Below, piece by piece: positions 11,990 through 21,452 of a stretch of DNA of 64,000 bases (position 1 is its first letter; each line of letters opens with the position of its first letter). Below the pieces are notes generated by a model. That model was not told the origin of the DNA, did no database searches, and worked only from the letters and a program-made list of their open reading frames with translations. A program made the position numbers and the translations under genes. Origin of the DNA: Ascarosepion bandense (taxonomy: Eukaryota > Mollusca > Cephalopoda > Sepiida > Sepiidae); assembly GCA_037127315.1 (NCBI GenBank), contig JBBBDQ010001275.1, positions 124,001 through 188,000 on the forward strand, read 5' to 3'.

Positions 11990-12580
11990 TGGGAGTTGCC
12001 AGTTCTTACTTTTTGCTTTGTTCTTTATCTCTTTATAAGTGCAAACTGTACATTTATTTACATGCATTTCCTGTCAATCAGCAACATGCATCCCTAATTC
12101 TAATCACAGAGTTTTGAAAATATAAATTTCAGAATATTGGCAAAATCAACCATTCCTTTTTTTTTTTTTTTAACATTCAAATATTGATTGTCTACACGGG
12201 TGTTCTTTTACTTGCATTCAAAAACTGACGTATGCAGATGCATGCATATATGCAGTTGAGTGCTTAAAGCTTCTCTACTTTTCAGTCATTATCCATCATT
12301 ATTTTGTACAAATGATACATTGGGAAAGAAACGACATGTCGGAAAAGATTTCGAAAGAAAGAGATGCAAGCATTTATGAAAAAAAACAAAACAAAAGAGC
12401 CAAGATATCTATCATAACCCAAGTAGTATGAAAGGAATTTATTCCTCGCTTACCAATAATTGAATCAAAGAACTCAGTCTAAATCTTAAACAATGCAAAT
12501 TCCAAGAGGTGCTATTTTAAAAGAATTTGTGCCAAGCAACATCAACTAACGAGCACCCCACCACATTCAATGTGCATTAA
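11168..12580. other. Unassigned AT-rich sequence with (TA)n and (TG)n
   Basis: (TA)n lies at 11168-11187 and (TG)n at 11961-11989; a poly-T run lies at 12158-12171. No gene recognised. Confidence 0.55.
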
Positions 12581-12587
12581 TAAAAGA

Positions 12588-13262
12588 ATGTCTTTATCAC
12601 GGAGTGTCTTTAACCTTGAATGCCTTCCTTTCACTCGGACGAAATGTCTTCCTTTTTATTCAGACAGAATGTCTCCTTTTCAATTGAAGGAATGTCTTCC
12701 TTTTCATTTGGACAGAATGTCTCCCTTTTTCATCACATTAAATGTCTTCATTTTCATTAGAATGGAATTTCTTTCATTTGCTCAGATGGAATGTCTTCTT
12801 TTTTTTTCAGATGGGATGTCTTCCCTTTTGCTCGGACAGAATGTCTTCTTTTTCATTCAGATGGAATGTCTTCCCTTTCACTCGGACAGAATGTCTTCTT
12901 TTACATTCAGATGGAATGTTTTCCCTTTCCCTTGGTCAAAATATCTTCCCTTTCCCTTGGACGGAATATCTTTTCCTTTTCTTTGGATGGAATATCTTTT
13001 CCTTTTCCTCGAACAGAATGTCTTCACTTTCCCTCGGATGGAATACCTTTTCCTTTCCCTCGGACGGAATATCTTTTCCTTTCCCTTGGACGGAATGTTT
13101 TCCCTTTTCCTCAGACGGAATGTCTTCACTTTTCCTCGGACGGAATGTCTTCACTTTCCCTCGGACGGAATGTCTTCACTTTCCCTCGGACGGAATGTCT
13201 TCACTTTCCCTCGGACAGAATGTCTTCACTTTCCCTTGGATAAAGTGTCTTTCCTTTCCCTA
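12588..13262 (+). repeat. 25-bp minisatellite, about 27 units
   Basis: The unit is roughly CTCGGACGGAATGTCTTCAC followed by TTTCC, clearest at 13135-13235, with more divergent units towards 12.6 kb. Because 25 is not a multiple of 3, each forward frame cycles through the same 25-residue repeat, so all three forward frames stay open over much of the array. The long open frame of 12570-13370 is thus explained by the repeat and is probably not a gene. Confidence 0.92.
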
Positions 13263-13270
13263 GTAGAGAT

Positions 13271-13611
13271 TTGTTTCTGGTCATTTGTGTCCTTAGACTC
13301 TATATACATTACACTGTTAAATGTTTTACTATTTTGTCTTCTTTCTCTCTTCAAATGGGTATCCACATGACAGGATAATGCTTTAAATTCACAACGGTCA
13401 TTGGTAATTACTGTGACACTATAAACCAAGTCTGATAGAAGTCACAAAAATCTCTACAATCCATGACAAAAATAAGAGTCTTAACAACTTTTTACTTAAC
13501 TATAGCTTGAAAACAATATAAAAATAATATACTGTGAAATATAAACTTTGACTGGTAAGAAAGGACTCTTTAATAGGTGACATCACTTAGATTAGACACA
13601 GATGTTTGATT
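13271..13611. other. Unassigned sequence
   Basis: Nothing recognised between the minisatellite and the LINE-2 fragment. Confidence 0.5.
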
Positions 13612-14045
13612 ATGTACTTCCTCTTCTATGTGTCATGTCTCTTCAGGACGTAGGCAATCATGCTTCCCACAATTTTGTTTTTTGTAGCTCTTAATAAATT
13701 CTTTCATTTTTCTATCTCTCCTAAAACTTGTTCTACTACACATTTACTTATGCTCACGAGCTAGGTTAAGCTTTGTTTTCCTCTATTCTTTTTGCCTTCA
13801 TTCTGTCTGATGGGTATCAAATTTTCCAAGCCCTCTTTCCTCATTATGTGCATTAGAAATTGCAACTACTTCTTCATGATATTAAGTATAAGTTTCTTTT
13901 TTCTTTCCAATTTCTCTAAAACTTTGTCATTGCTTACATATTTGCCCCATGGTATTTTAAGCATCCTTCTGTAGAACCACATTTCTGATGCTTCAAATCT
14001 CTTCTTAATTTTTGAGGAGATTTCCAGCATCCATTGCCACATAAG
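13612..14045 (-). pseudogene. LINE-2 3' fragment, reverse strand
   Basis: It starts with the complement of the LINE-2 3' end (CTTCTATGTGTCATGTCTCT, TCAGGACGTAGGC). The reverse strand then reads MWFYRRMLKIPWGKYVSNDK and VLEKLERKKKLILNI before a decayed remainder. It ends where the dispersed repeat at 14046 begins. Confidence 0.8.
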
Positions 14046-14408
14046 AAGACTAGCAGGATAGCCCATCATTGCTCGGGTGTAATGAAAACTTTTATATATA
14101 ATCGATTTTCTGCACTATTGTAAGAACTGCAACCTTGAAACTTCTAAATATCATTTCTGATGTCTTTGTCTATGAGTGTATCAAATTTGATTAAAATCGG
14201 ACCACTCCTTCTATAAACCCAATTTTTTCAATTATTGATATTTATCGGGGGTACCTCGACACAAAACCTAGCTAAGAACACTCGCAGACGTTTATAGTAC
14301 AACTGTGTAAATTTTCAAGAAAATCGGTTCAGCCATTTCGGAGTCTATAGGTAACGGATACACAGATACACAGACACACAAAGTTCCAATTATAAATAAG
14401 TTTAGATT
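14046..14408 (+). repeat. Dispersed repeat, compact copy
   Basis: Near-identical to parts of 8437-9150: start TAGCCCATCATTGCTCGGG, middle GATTTTCTGCACTATTGTAA, TATCGGGGGTACCTCGACAC, end TTATAAATAAGTTTAGAT. It inserted at or near the break of the LINE-2 fragment. Confidence 0.75.
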
Positions 14409-14926
14409 GTTGTTTTTTTCACAGTGATGATGACCCTGTAAAATATCTAAAGGCCACTTGAGATATAGGGTTACAGAATAAGAGGCACAGCTTATGCAGA
14501 TATATATATATATGGAAGGTAACAGTTTACCCTAGATTTAAGAGTCAAGTGATCAGGGTAAAAACTTCTTGAGAGTCTGTTATACAAGTTTATGAGTAAG
14601 GAGCTGCTTAATGAAACTTAAATCTCATTAGAGTAATATAAAGGAAATGAGATTGGTTTGCTACAATGTGTGTAGCATAGCGGATCTTAACTGTAAAAAT
14701 TAGTGTGGTATCCTATGCAAATCAGCTGAGTTGTATCTAAGTACTAAGATGATAATGGTCGGCACCTCATTATGTCGTGCATAATGGTGTACTATGTATC
14801 TAGTACTGAAGCTGCAAGATATACCAGACATAACAGAGTATAACACATTTATGTAAAGCAAAAAGAGGGTTAGACTGACAAACAAACCTTTAAAGATCCT
14901 GGCGTTGATCACCTGGAGCTCATTCT
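14409..14926. other. Unassigned sequence
   Basis: It contains a short (TA)n at 14499-14514. No gene recognised; the reverse open frame at 14700-14912 has no family resemblance. Confidence 0.45.
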
Positions 14927-16440
14927 CATACCAGTTTCATTATTCTATCTGGTCTAAATCTTGTTTCATAGGATTGGAGACCTTACTTGTTAATAAACAC
15001 TTGTGATTTTAAAAAGAAATAAATTTCTTCCATTTTGATACCAGTTTCATTGTTTTATCTGGTCTAAACCTTGTTTTCTAGGATTGGAGACCTTACATAT
15101 CAACTGAAGATTATAATTTTGGAGACAAATTTCCTTCATTTTGATACCAATTTCATGATTCTATCTCACCTAAATCTTGTTTTCTAGGATTGGAGACCTT
15201 ACTTATCAATTGGCCTCTGTAATTTTGAGGAAAAAATTTTGTTCATTTTGATACCAATTTCATGATTCTATTCATTTAAAATCTTGTTCTAAAAGATTGG
15301 AGACCTTACATACCAACTGATCCATGTAATTTTGAAGAGAAATAAATTTTCTTCATTTTGATACCAATTATATCTGGTCTAAATCTTGTTTTATGAAGAA
15401 AAATATATTTCCTTAATTTTGATACCAATTTCATTATTCTATCTGATCTAAATCTTGTTTTATAAGATTGGCAAGCTTACATATCAGTTGAACCCTATGA
15501 TTTTAAAGAGAAATAAATTTTCTTTATTTTGATACCAATTTCATTATTCTATCTGATCTAAATTTTGTTTTATAAGATTGGCAAGCTTACATATCAGTTG
15601 AACCCTATGATTTTAAAGAGAAATAAATTTTCTTTATTTTGATACCAATTTCATTATTCTATCTGATCTAAATTTTGTTTTATAAGATTGGCAAGCTTAC
15701 ATATCAGTTGAACCCTATGATTTTAAAGAGAAATAAATTTTCTTTATTTTGATACCAATTTCATTATTCTATCTGATCTAAATCTTGTTTTATAAGATTG
15801 GCAAGCTTACATATCAGTTGAACCCTATGATTTTAAAGAGAAATAAATTTTCTTTATTTTGATACCAATTTCATTATTCTATCTGATCTAAATTTTGTTT
15901 TATAAGATTGGCAAGCTTACATATCAGTTGAACCCTATGATTTTAAAGAGAAATAAATTTTCTTTATTTTGATACCAATTTCTTAATCCTACCTAGTCTA
16001 GAACTTTGGGGGGGGGATTGGAGAACTTACTTATCAATTGGCCCCAGTAAGTTTGGAAATAAATAAAGTTTCCCTCACTTTGTTTCCAATTTTATTATAC
16101 TATCTGGTCTGAATCTTGTTTTATGTAATTAGGGATTTGTAATTTCTAAGAAAAATAAATATCCTTTATTTTGATACTAGTTTCATTATTTTATCTGGAC
16201 TAAATCCTGTTTTATAAGATCGGAGACCTTACTTATCAATTGACCCTTGTAATTTTGAAAAGAAATAAATTTCTTTCAGTTTGATAGTAATTTCACTATT
16301 CTATTAGGTTTAAACCTTGCTTTGTAGGATTAGTTACCTTACTTATAAATTAACACTTGTAATTTTGGATATAAATAAATTTTCTTTGTTTTGAGACTAA
16401 ATTCATGATTTTATTGTATCCAATCCTTCTTTCATAGAAC
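14927..16440 (+). repeat. 110-bp tandem satellite, about 14 units, homogenised core
   Basis: Units begin GATACCAATTTCATTATTCT at 14927, 15037, 15143, 15250, 15360, 15421, 15531, 15641, 15751, 15861, 15971, 16081, 16173, 16283 and 16393. Five units from 15421 to 15970 are almost identical, exactly 110 bp each, differing mainly by AATCTTG/AATTTTG. Flanking units are diverged, and the one at 15360 is only 61 bp. No coding potential. Confidence 0.95.
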
Positions 16441-17242
16441 TGAAGATGTTGTGAATCATACAACCCAATATTCCCTACTAGAGCTAAAAGCTGTAAGTTA
16501 GTTTATAACATTGAAGTCAGTATAAGTGCATACATTTTCTATATAGAAAGTCTGACATAAAAGATATATAGAGAGACTTGATCAGTGATATTATGGTTAA
16601 TAGTAATAAACTCCCTTGGTTTAAATGAAAATTACTGAAATTCAAAGTGAATGCTAGAGTGTGTGCGAGTGATAATCATCTTTCCTGACTAATTACGATT
16701 TCTCTGAGTAATTAACTAGCTCCCAGTTAGCAATAACAAACATGTTAAAATGGATTACGAAAACTAATCTGCTTTGCATAAATTAATTACAGTTTTAACG
16801 TCAATTTTTACCTTTAATTCAATCACCTTGAGCAATTCTAAAGGTTCACCATTTTGACTGAAGAATTAAATTATGAACCAGAATCGACTGCTTTAATTAA
16901 GGCAAAATATCTACAGCAATGAAGTAATTACTTTCAGAATAAATAATTAAATGCAATATGCACCCTGTGTTCTTGCAATGAAATCATAATTTGATAAGTA
17001 AATTTCAATGATTGCAAAATAAAGCATCAGCGATGTTTGTGATTTTTCAAGGATTTTTCCCATCGACAGCATCCGCATCTTTAGCAAATTGTTATCAGCA
17101 AATATATTTGGCAAATTGTCTTTCTAATTCCATCTGCAAAACTTGATAATATTTTTGAAATTCTTCAATTTAAAATATTCAATATAATTTCCATTATATC
17201 CATTCAGAAAAATGACTTCATCTTAATTGTTATTATCACAAC
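16441..17242. other. Unassigned AT-rich sequence
   Basis: No gene, RNA or repeat recognised. Confidence 0.5.
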
Positions 17243-17480
17243 GTTTAAACCATTATGCAGTCTGTCCTTCTTCAGGAATATGTCGATCTGAATAAGCTTC
17301 AGAGAATTTCAAACTGAACTCTTCAGATGTGAAGTAGTTCTAATTCTGATCTCCATGTTGAGGGATAACGATTTTCTAAGCTTGTGGCACAAAACCAAAA
17401 ATATGGGGCACCCAGTGAAAATCAAACTCGCTACTCATTCTAGCGAGACCTGCTTGTTAACCATCACACCATGTCGAGGT
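17243..17480 (-). repeat. tRNA-like unit followed by hammerhead-like motif
   Basis: On the reverse strand, 17478-17400 is tRNA-like: GGCACC pairs with GGTGCC as an acceptor-type stem, a D-arm-like TGTGATGGTTAAC follows, and GAGTTTGATTTT stands at the box B position. About 130 bases later, 17275-17243 reads CTGAAGA, a variable stem, then the decayed GAAA position (TTTAAAC). A SINE-like element with a Penelope-like tail is inferred. Confidence 0.45.
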
Positions 17481-17660
17481 GCCTTCATATCTAGGAATAT
17501 TTTGTTTTGTTCTTTTTTGGAATATTGATCAGTTATTGCTTAGCCACAGAAACCTAAATTAAAGAGAAATATCATTAAAAAGAAAGATGCCCATAATCTC
17601 CAGGAAATTACTTGCTTTATTAACACTCAGGCTATTCATCTTTATTCTAATTAGTAGAAG

Positions 17661-17693
17661 GTTTCAACAGTTATACAGTCTGGCCTTCTTCAG
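17661..17693 (-). repeat. Hammerhead-like motif, Penelope-like repeat piece
   Basis: The reverse strand reads CTGAAGA then a GGCCAGACTG stem region and TTGAAAC. It belongs to the family at 21246 and 27934. The SINE at 17785 interrupts the expected upstream part. Confidence 0.4.
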
Positions 17694-17784
17694 GCATATG
17701 CTGATCTAACCTTCAAAGGATTTTGAACTGAATCCTTTATCTATGTGGTGATTCTAGTCCTGCTTTCCATGTCAAAAGAGTCAG

Positions 17785-18088
17785 TCAGTCAGTCAAGGGC
17801 CATACATGATACATACTTGGGCAATCATGTCTATTTTGATTCATTACTGACTAGGCAGAAAATTTTCATGCAGTAACATTTCTTTCTGCAGGAAACTGGT
17901 TGCCAACAAAGGATATAGAACTCAGTCTGCCCTGCTATTTAACCCATAGCTGGAGGGAGAAGAGATGGATTCATATACATTTCCCAAGGTTATTTGTGTG
18001 TAAGTGAACGCAACAAATTCAAATGAAATTCAAACTCGGCTCTATGAGTTCTTGTTCTTAACCTATATCCACTGCACAACAATGCGGA
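17785..18088 (-). mobile_element. tRNA-derived SINE, reverse strand
   Basis: Tail CAGTCAAGGGCCATACATGA, middle TTTAACCCATAGCTGGAGGG and head complement ATATCCACTGCAC are present. The hairpin in the tail is partly lost (GATTCATTA). Confidence 0.83.
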
Positions 18089-18191
18089 TATTGTTCACCT
18101 ACAGAAATTCGAACTAAAGAAAAATATTAAAACATTGAAAAATATTGTTACAGACAATGATACTGAAGTGCTGTGTCAAAACTGATCTCCA

Positions 18192-18745
18192 GTAAATTCC
18201 TTCTTCTTCTTCTTCTTCTTCTTCTATGTGCCCTGTCCTTTCAGGACGTAGGCGATCATGGCTTTCCACGTTTCCCTATCTCCCTGGTGGCTCTGAGCAT
18301 GCCTTCTATTGTTACATCATACAACCCTCTTCCGTCATCCACCTGATTAGGTCCTTCAAATACATTATCCATTGCTGTCCCCTGTCTCTTTTCCCCTCTA
18401 TCTGGCCTGTTAGTATCAGATTCTCCAAGCCCTCCTTCCTCATTGCATGTCCCAGGAACTTCAGCTGTCTATTCCTGATGCTCAGTATTAATTTCCTTTT
18501 TGTTTCCATCATTTCTAAGACCTCATCATTGCTCACATGCTTGATCCATGATATTTGCAGCATCCTTCAGTAGAACGACATTTCAGTCGCTTCAAGTTTT
18601 TCCTTCATCTTTGATGGTATTGTCCAGCATTCACTGTCATATTGAAGGACGGACAGCACGTAGCGATCCAGTACTCTCTTCCTTGTTTCTAGTGAAATTG
18701 TCCTGTTTCTTAATACTTTACTCAACTTCTGGAATGCTTACTTGT
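18192..18745 (-). pseudogene. LINE-2 3' part with (GAA)n tail, reverse strand
   Basis: The tail is the (TTC)n at 18199-18224, then the 3' end CTATGTGCCCTGTCCTTTCA. The reverse strand encodes QISWIKHVSNDEVLEMMETK, LKFLGHAMRKEGLENLILTG and QIEGKRDRG, the family's C-terminus. The (GAA)n-type tail, shared with the copies at 37.48 and 38.57 kb, is the usual microsatellite-like end of such LINEs. Frame breaks make it non-functional. Confidence 0.82.
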
Positions 18746-18784
18746 GCTTCTAGATCTCAGGAATATATATGTATAGAAACCGCT

Positions 18785-18852
18785 GTGGCCACAAAGTGAG
18801 GGGTCAGTTTATATAGTGATTGTAATATGGAATTGATCCACCACTTTGTACA
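18785..18852. mobile_element. Tiny MITE, copy 1
   Basis: It runs from TGGCCACAAAGTGAGGGGTC to GATCCACCACTTTGTACA. The two ends are imperfect inverted repeats of about 24 bases around ~20 bases of A/T. No coding room. Confidence 0.6.
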
Positions 18853-19081
18853 CAGTATGCTTCTGTAGAATCCACATTTCAGTTGCTTCAAGTTTTTCCT
18901 TCATCTTTGATGGTATTGTCCAGCATTCACTGTCATATTGAAGGACAGACAGCACGTAGCGATCCAGTACTCTCTTCCTTGTTTCTAGTGAAATTTTCCT
19001 GTTTCTTAATACTCTACTCAGCTCATGGAATGCATCCTTGTGCTTTTGGATCTGAGAAATATAAGTGTATAGAAACTGATG

Positions 19082-19150
19082 TGACCAACAAAGTGAGGGA
19101 TCATTTTATATATTGACTGTAGTATGGAATTGATCCCCCACTTTATAACC
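19082..19150. mobile_element. Tiny MITE, copy 2
   Basis: Carried inside the second ~300-bp tandem unit: TGACCAACAAAGTGAGGGATC to GATCCCCCACTTTATAACCA with the same inverted ends. Confidence 0.6.
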
Positions 19151-19256
19151 ATTATACTTCTGTAGAACCACATTTCAGTTGCTTCAAGTTTTTCCTTCAT
19201 CTTTGATGGTATTGTCCAGCATTCACTGTCATACTGGGTATACAGTGTATCTTCAA

Positions 19257-19312
19257 AATGGTTGTGACTGTTAATCCTAATCATGAAATAATGATTAACA
19301 GTCACAACCATT
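19257..19312. repeat. Perfect 20-bp hairpin
   Basis: AATGGTTGTGACTGTTAATC at 19257-19276 is exactly inverted at 19293-19312, around a 16-base loop. It ends the third LINE-2 tandem unit. Confidence 0.9.
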
Positions 19313-19505
19313 CAAAGTGTCTGAGATTTTTATGGTCAGTCATACCAGTTCATTCAATGATCATAGTTCAATATTTGATCAAAGAAGTTCAATTTCTGTC
19401 TATATATCTCAGATGAGGGTTTGTAAGTAAATACATGTTCGCTTGTTCAAACTGCTGTTCTTATTTTTATATTTGGTCATTGTACACTCAAGCCTTCTTC
19501 AAGTG

Positions 19506-19624
19506 GCTTACGGCCATATCACGTTGAATACACTGGTTCTCGCTCGATTACTGAAGTTAAGTAACGTTGAGCCTGGTCAGTACTTAGATGGGTGATCACT
19601 TAGGAATACCAGGTACTGTAAGCG
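19506..19624 (+). repeat. 5S rRNA-like head, unit a
   Basis: GCTTACGGCCATATCACGTT starts a 119-base 5S-like unit. It keeps the internal promoter regions GAAGTTAAGTAACG and GATGGGTGATCA and ends CAGGTACTGTAAGC. It is part of the SINE, not a 5S gene. Confidence 0.85.
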
Positions 19625-19643
19625 TTTAGTGACGGATGTGTGT

Positions 19644-19762
19644 GTTTACAACCATATCACGTTGAATACACAGGTTCTTGCTCGATCACTGAAGTTAAGT
19701 AACGTTGAGCCTGGTCCGTACTTAGATGGGTGACCACTTGGGAATACCAGGTGCTGTAAGCG
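19644..19762 (+). repeat. 5S rRNA-like head, unit b
   Basis: A second 5S-like unit after a ~19-base linker: CCATATCACGTTGAATACAC, GAAGTTAAGTAACG, GATGGGTGACCACTTGGGAA, GGTGCTGTAAGC. It is closer to a true 5S in the 3' part than unit a. Confidence 0.85.
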
Positions 19763-19773
19763 TATAGTGACGG

Positions 19774-19842
19774 AGATGCACTGTGATGCAGTGAATATTG
19801 GCTCAGAAAGAGAAATTGGTGAGCCAAGTTCGAATTCCAGTT
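19774..19842 (+). repeat. tRNA-like unit of composite SINE
   Basis: The box A-like TGATGCAGTGAAT and box B-like AAGTTCGAATTCC match the head of the tRNA-SINE family. Confidence 0.75.
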
Positions 19843-20407
19843 GAATACCCTGCATTTACTTAAGCACTGGTACCCTTGGGAAAAGGTATTAATCTGTCCC
19901 TTCCCTCCAGTTATGGGTTAAATAACAAGGGTAGGACTTGGGGACCCTACCCTTAAAAACAAATCCCAATGAATCTTGATACTCGAAAAGAAAAAAGTAT
20001 TACTAAACACAAAACTTATATAAAAAACAACAATTGTTGAAAGAAAAAGGTATTACCAGCAATAAATAAATAAAATTTAGTTGGCATTAAATAACCCGCC
20101 AAGGTTGATATGTCATAAAAACAAAACAACCAGCCAACCAAACATTCTTCAAGTGATTTACATTGGAATTTCAAGCCAGACCATTCTTCAGGAGCTTGTT
20201 GATCAAGGTAAGTTTCATGAAATTTTGAAACAGAATCAGTGATTTAATCTATGGAGGCAGATATCTCTGGACATTGACAGCAGAAAAAGAACACTCCGCC
20301 CTCAAAGATTAAATAAGAAGCCAGTTCAAAACAAAAAAAATGTTCTGACTATATTTCTTAGATGAAGCATTGGAACTTTTGTTTGGACTGTTGTCATCAT
20401 CTTTATA

Positions 20408-20917
20408 CAAAGTGTCCATAAAGTTCGTGTGCACTTTAAAAATTTATAACTTTAATTTAATGATACAGCGTTTCAACAAGATGGAACTCCTTGTCACTTT
20501 GCTGTGTGTGTTAGACAGTTTCTAAATCAGGAATTTCCTAACAGATGGATCGGAAGGGATGGACCATTACATTGGCATCCACATTCGCCAGATTTGATTC
20601 CATTAAATTTTTTTCATGTAAAAACAAGTGTGTATACAACCAAACCTAATTCATTAGAAGATTTGAAAACTAAAATAACTAATGTGATTACAAGCCTTAC
20701 TGTAAATCAGCTGGCAAATGTTTTCCGTGAACTGCAAAATCGTATTACCATTTGTATTTCTAATGATGGAGGACATGTGGAAATTTAAATAAAATTTCAA
20801 TAAACCTTAAAAATATAGATTTACTTCTTTCTAATCCTTTTTACAAATTATTTCTATTGCAAATATAAATAAAGTTATAAAATTTTTAATGTGCACACAA
20901 TCTTTACGAACACCCTG
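20408..20917 (+). mobile_element. Internally deleted Tc1/mariner-type element
   Basis: Ends are long inverted repeats of about 50 bases: CAAAGTGTCCATAAAG at left, complement of CAGGGTGTTCGTAAAG at right, both followed by a GTGTGCAC..TTAAAAA..TATAACTTTA stretch. TA lies on both sides (20406-20407 and 20918-20919). Only the 3' third of the transposase gene is left. The element sits inside a Penelope-like repeat whose uninterrupted relative lies at 21270-21310. Confidence 0.9.
20471..20788 (+). pseudogene. Mariner-like transposase, C-terminal third
   Basis: The reading frame carries FQQDGTPCH, which holds the second catalytic Asp, then NRWIGRDGP and HSPDLIPLNFF with the third catalytic Asp, 36 residues between the two. 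It runs on to NDGGHVEI and a stop. The N-terminal DNA-binding part and first Asp are missing, removed by the internal deletion, so it cannot be active. The exact mariner subfamily is not resolved. Confidence 0.85.
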
Positions 20918-20919
20918 TA

Positions 20920-21330
20920 TTGTCATATTCATGACATTTTGACCATTGTACACTCTGGCCTTCTTCAGGCAATATATGATGGAATTTTGAACCAAATCTT
21001 TTATTTTGTCTACTAGAGCAAATTGTTCTAGTTCTACATGCCATTTCTTTTCTGGATATCTCAGTTTCAATTAATTCCCTAAAGCAACTCAACTCTCCAA
21101 TTTGTTGTTCACCTCTGCCATGGACAGATGTTGAAATAACAACTCTCCCAATGACAACATCCCCACAGCAGAGATGAACAAAATATTGCAATCTACACCC
21201 ATAGACAAAATAGAGGTTTGGGTTTGAAATTCTCACATATATTACCTGAAGAGGGCCAGAGTGTACAAAGGCTGAAACATCATGAATATGACAATAAAAA
21301 TGAGGACAACAGTGCAAACAATGTAAAAAG
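20920..21330. repeat. Head-to-head pair of Penelope-like terminal repeats
   Basis: The reverse half, 20920-21000, has TGTCATATTCATGACATTTT, GGCCTTCTTCAG. The forward half, 21220-21330, has CCTGAAGAGGGCCAGAGTG, GCTGAAACATCATGAATATG, AATGAGGACAACAGTG. Both contain the CTGAAGA..GAAA motif, at 20968-20937 (decayed) and 21246-21278. Confidence 0.6.
21246..21278 (+). other. Hammerhead-like core motif
   Basis: CTGAAGA, then GGGCC and GGCT able to pair across a ~14-base loop, then GAAAC. This fits the C-U-G-A-N-G-A, stem II, G-A-A-A arrangement. Cleavage strand and activity unknown. Confidence 0.4.
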
Positions 21331-21371
21331 TGTAAGACATTCAATTTGTTTGTTATCACATTCAAAACTGA

Positions 21372-21452
21372 GCACCTCAACATGGTTAGCAAACTTGACT
21401 CACTAGAACCTATTACAACTGAGTAGTGAGTTCGATCCTCACTGGGTACCTC
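21372..21452 (+). repeat. tRNA-like segment
   Basis: It has GTGAG-TTCGATC-CTCAC as a perfect T-arm with box B, a box A-like CATGGTTAGCAAAC, and an imperfect acceptor stem (GCACC with GGTAC). It is related to 17400-17478 and 23640-23715. Possibly a SINE head; not a clear tRNA gene. Confidence 0.5.

Larger units (their letters stand above)
18552..19245 (-). repeat. ~300-bp tandem repeat of LINE-2 plus MITE
   Basis: The block TTCAAGTTTTTCCTTCATC, GATGGTATTGTCCAGCATTC starts at about 18590, 18885 and 19180. The first two units also contain the TTGTTTCTAGTGAAATT part and end in the small MITE; the third is cut off at the hairpin at 19257. The unit is thus a fusion of LINE-2 with the MITE that has been tandemly copied. 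Confidence 0.85.
19506..20144 (+). mobile_element. 5S-5S-tRNA composite SINE, full length
   Basis: The order is 5S-like unit, short linker, second 5S-like unit, tRNA-like unit with box A/B, SINE body (ACCCTTGGGA, CCTCCAGTTATGGG), then a tail with GTTGATATGTCATAAAAAC and AACCAGCCAACCAAAC. TTCTTCAAGTG at 19495-19505 is repeated at 20145-20155, an exact 11-bp target duplication that fixes both ends. The length is 639 bp, the same as the reverse copy at 33299-33937. It should be transcribed by pol III and moved by a LINE in trans (family knowledge). Confidence 0.92.
19440..20200 (-). repeat. Penelope-like repeat piece split by the 639-bp SINE
   Basis: TTTGGTCATTGTACACTCAA, GCCTTCTTCA (complement of the CTGAAGA family) ends at the SINE at 19506. 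It resumes at 20156 after a target duplication. Confidence 0.5.

Noticed and set aside
12570..13370. 266-codon forward reading frame, the longest in the window
   Set aside because: It is wholly explained by the 25-bp minisatellite, which opens all three frames; no domain, and the start has no special context.
19506..19762. Functional 5S rRNA genes
   Set aside because: The 5S-like units carry several changes from a normal 5S, sit directly against a tRNA-like unit inside an element with target duplications, and recur as dispersed copies; they are SINE heads.
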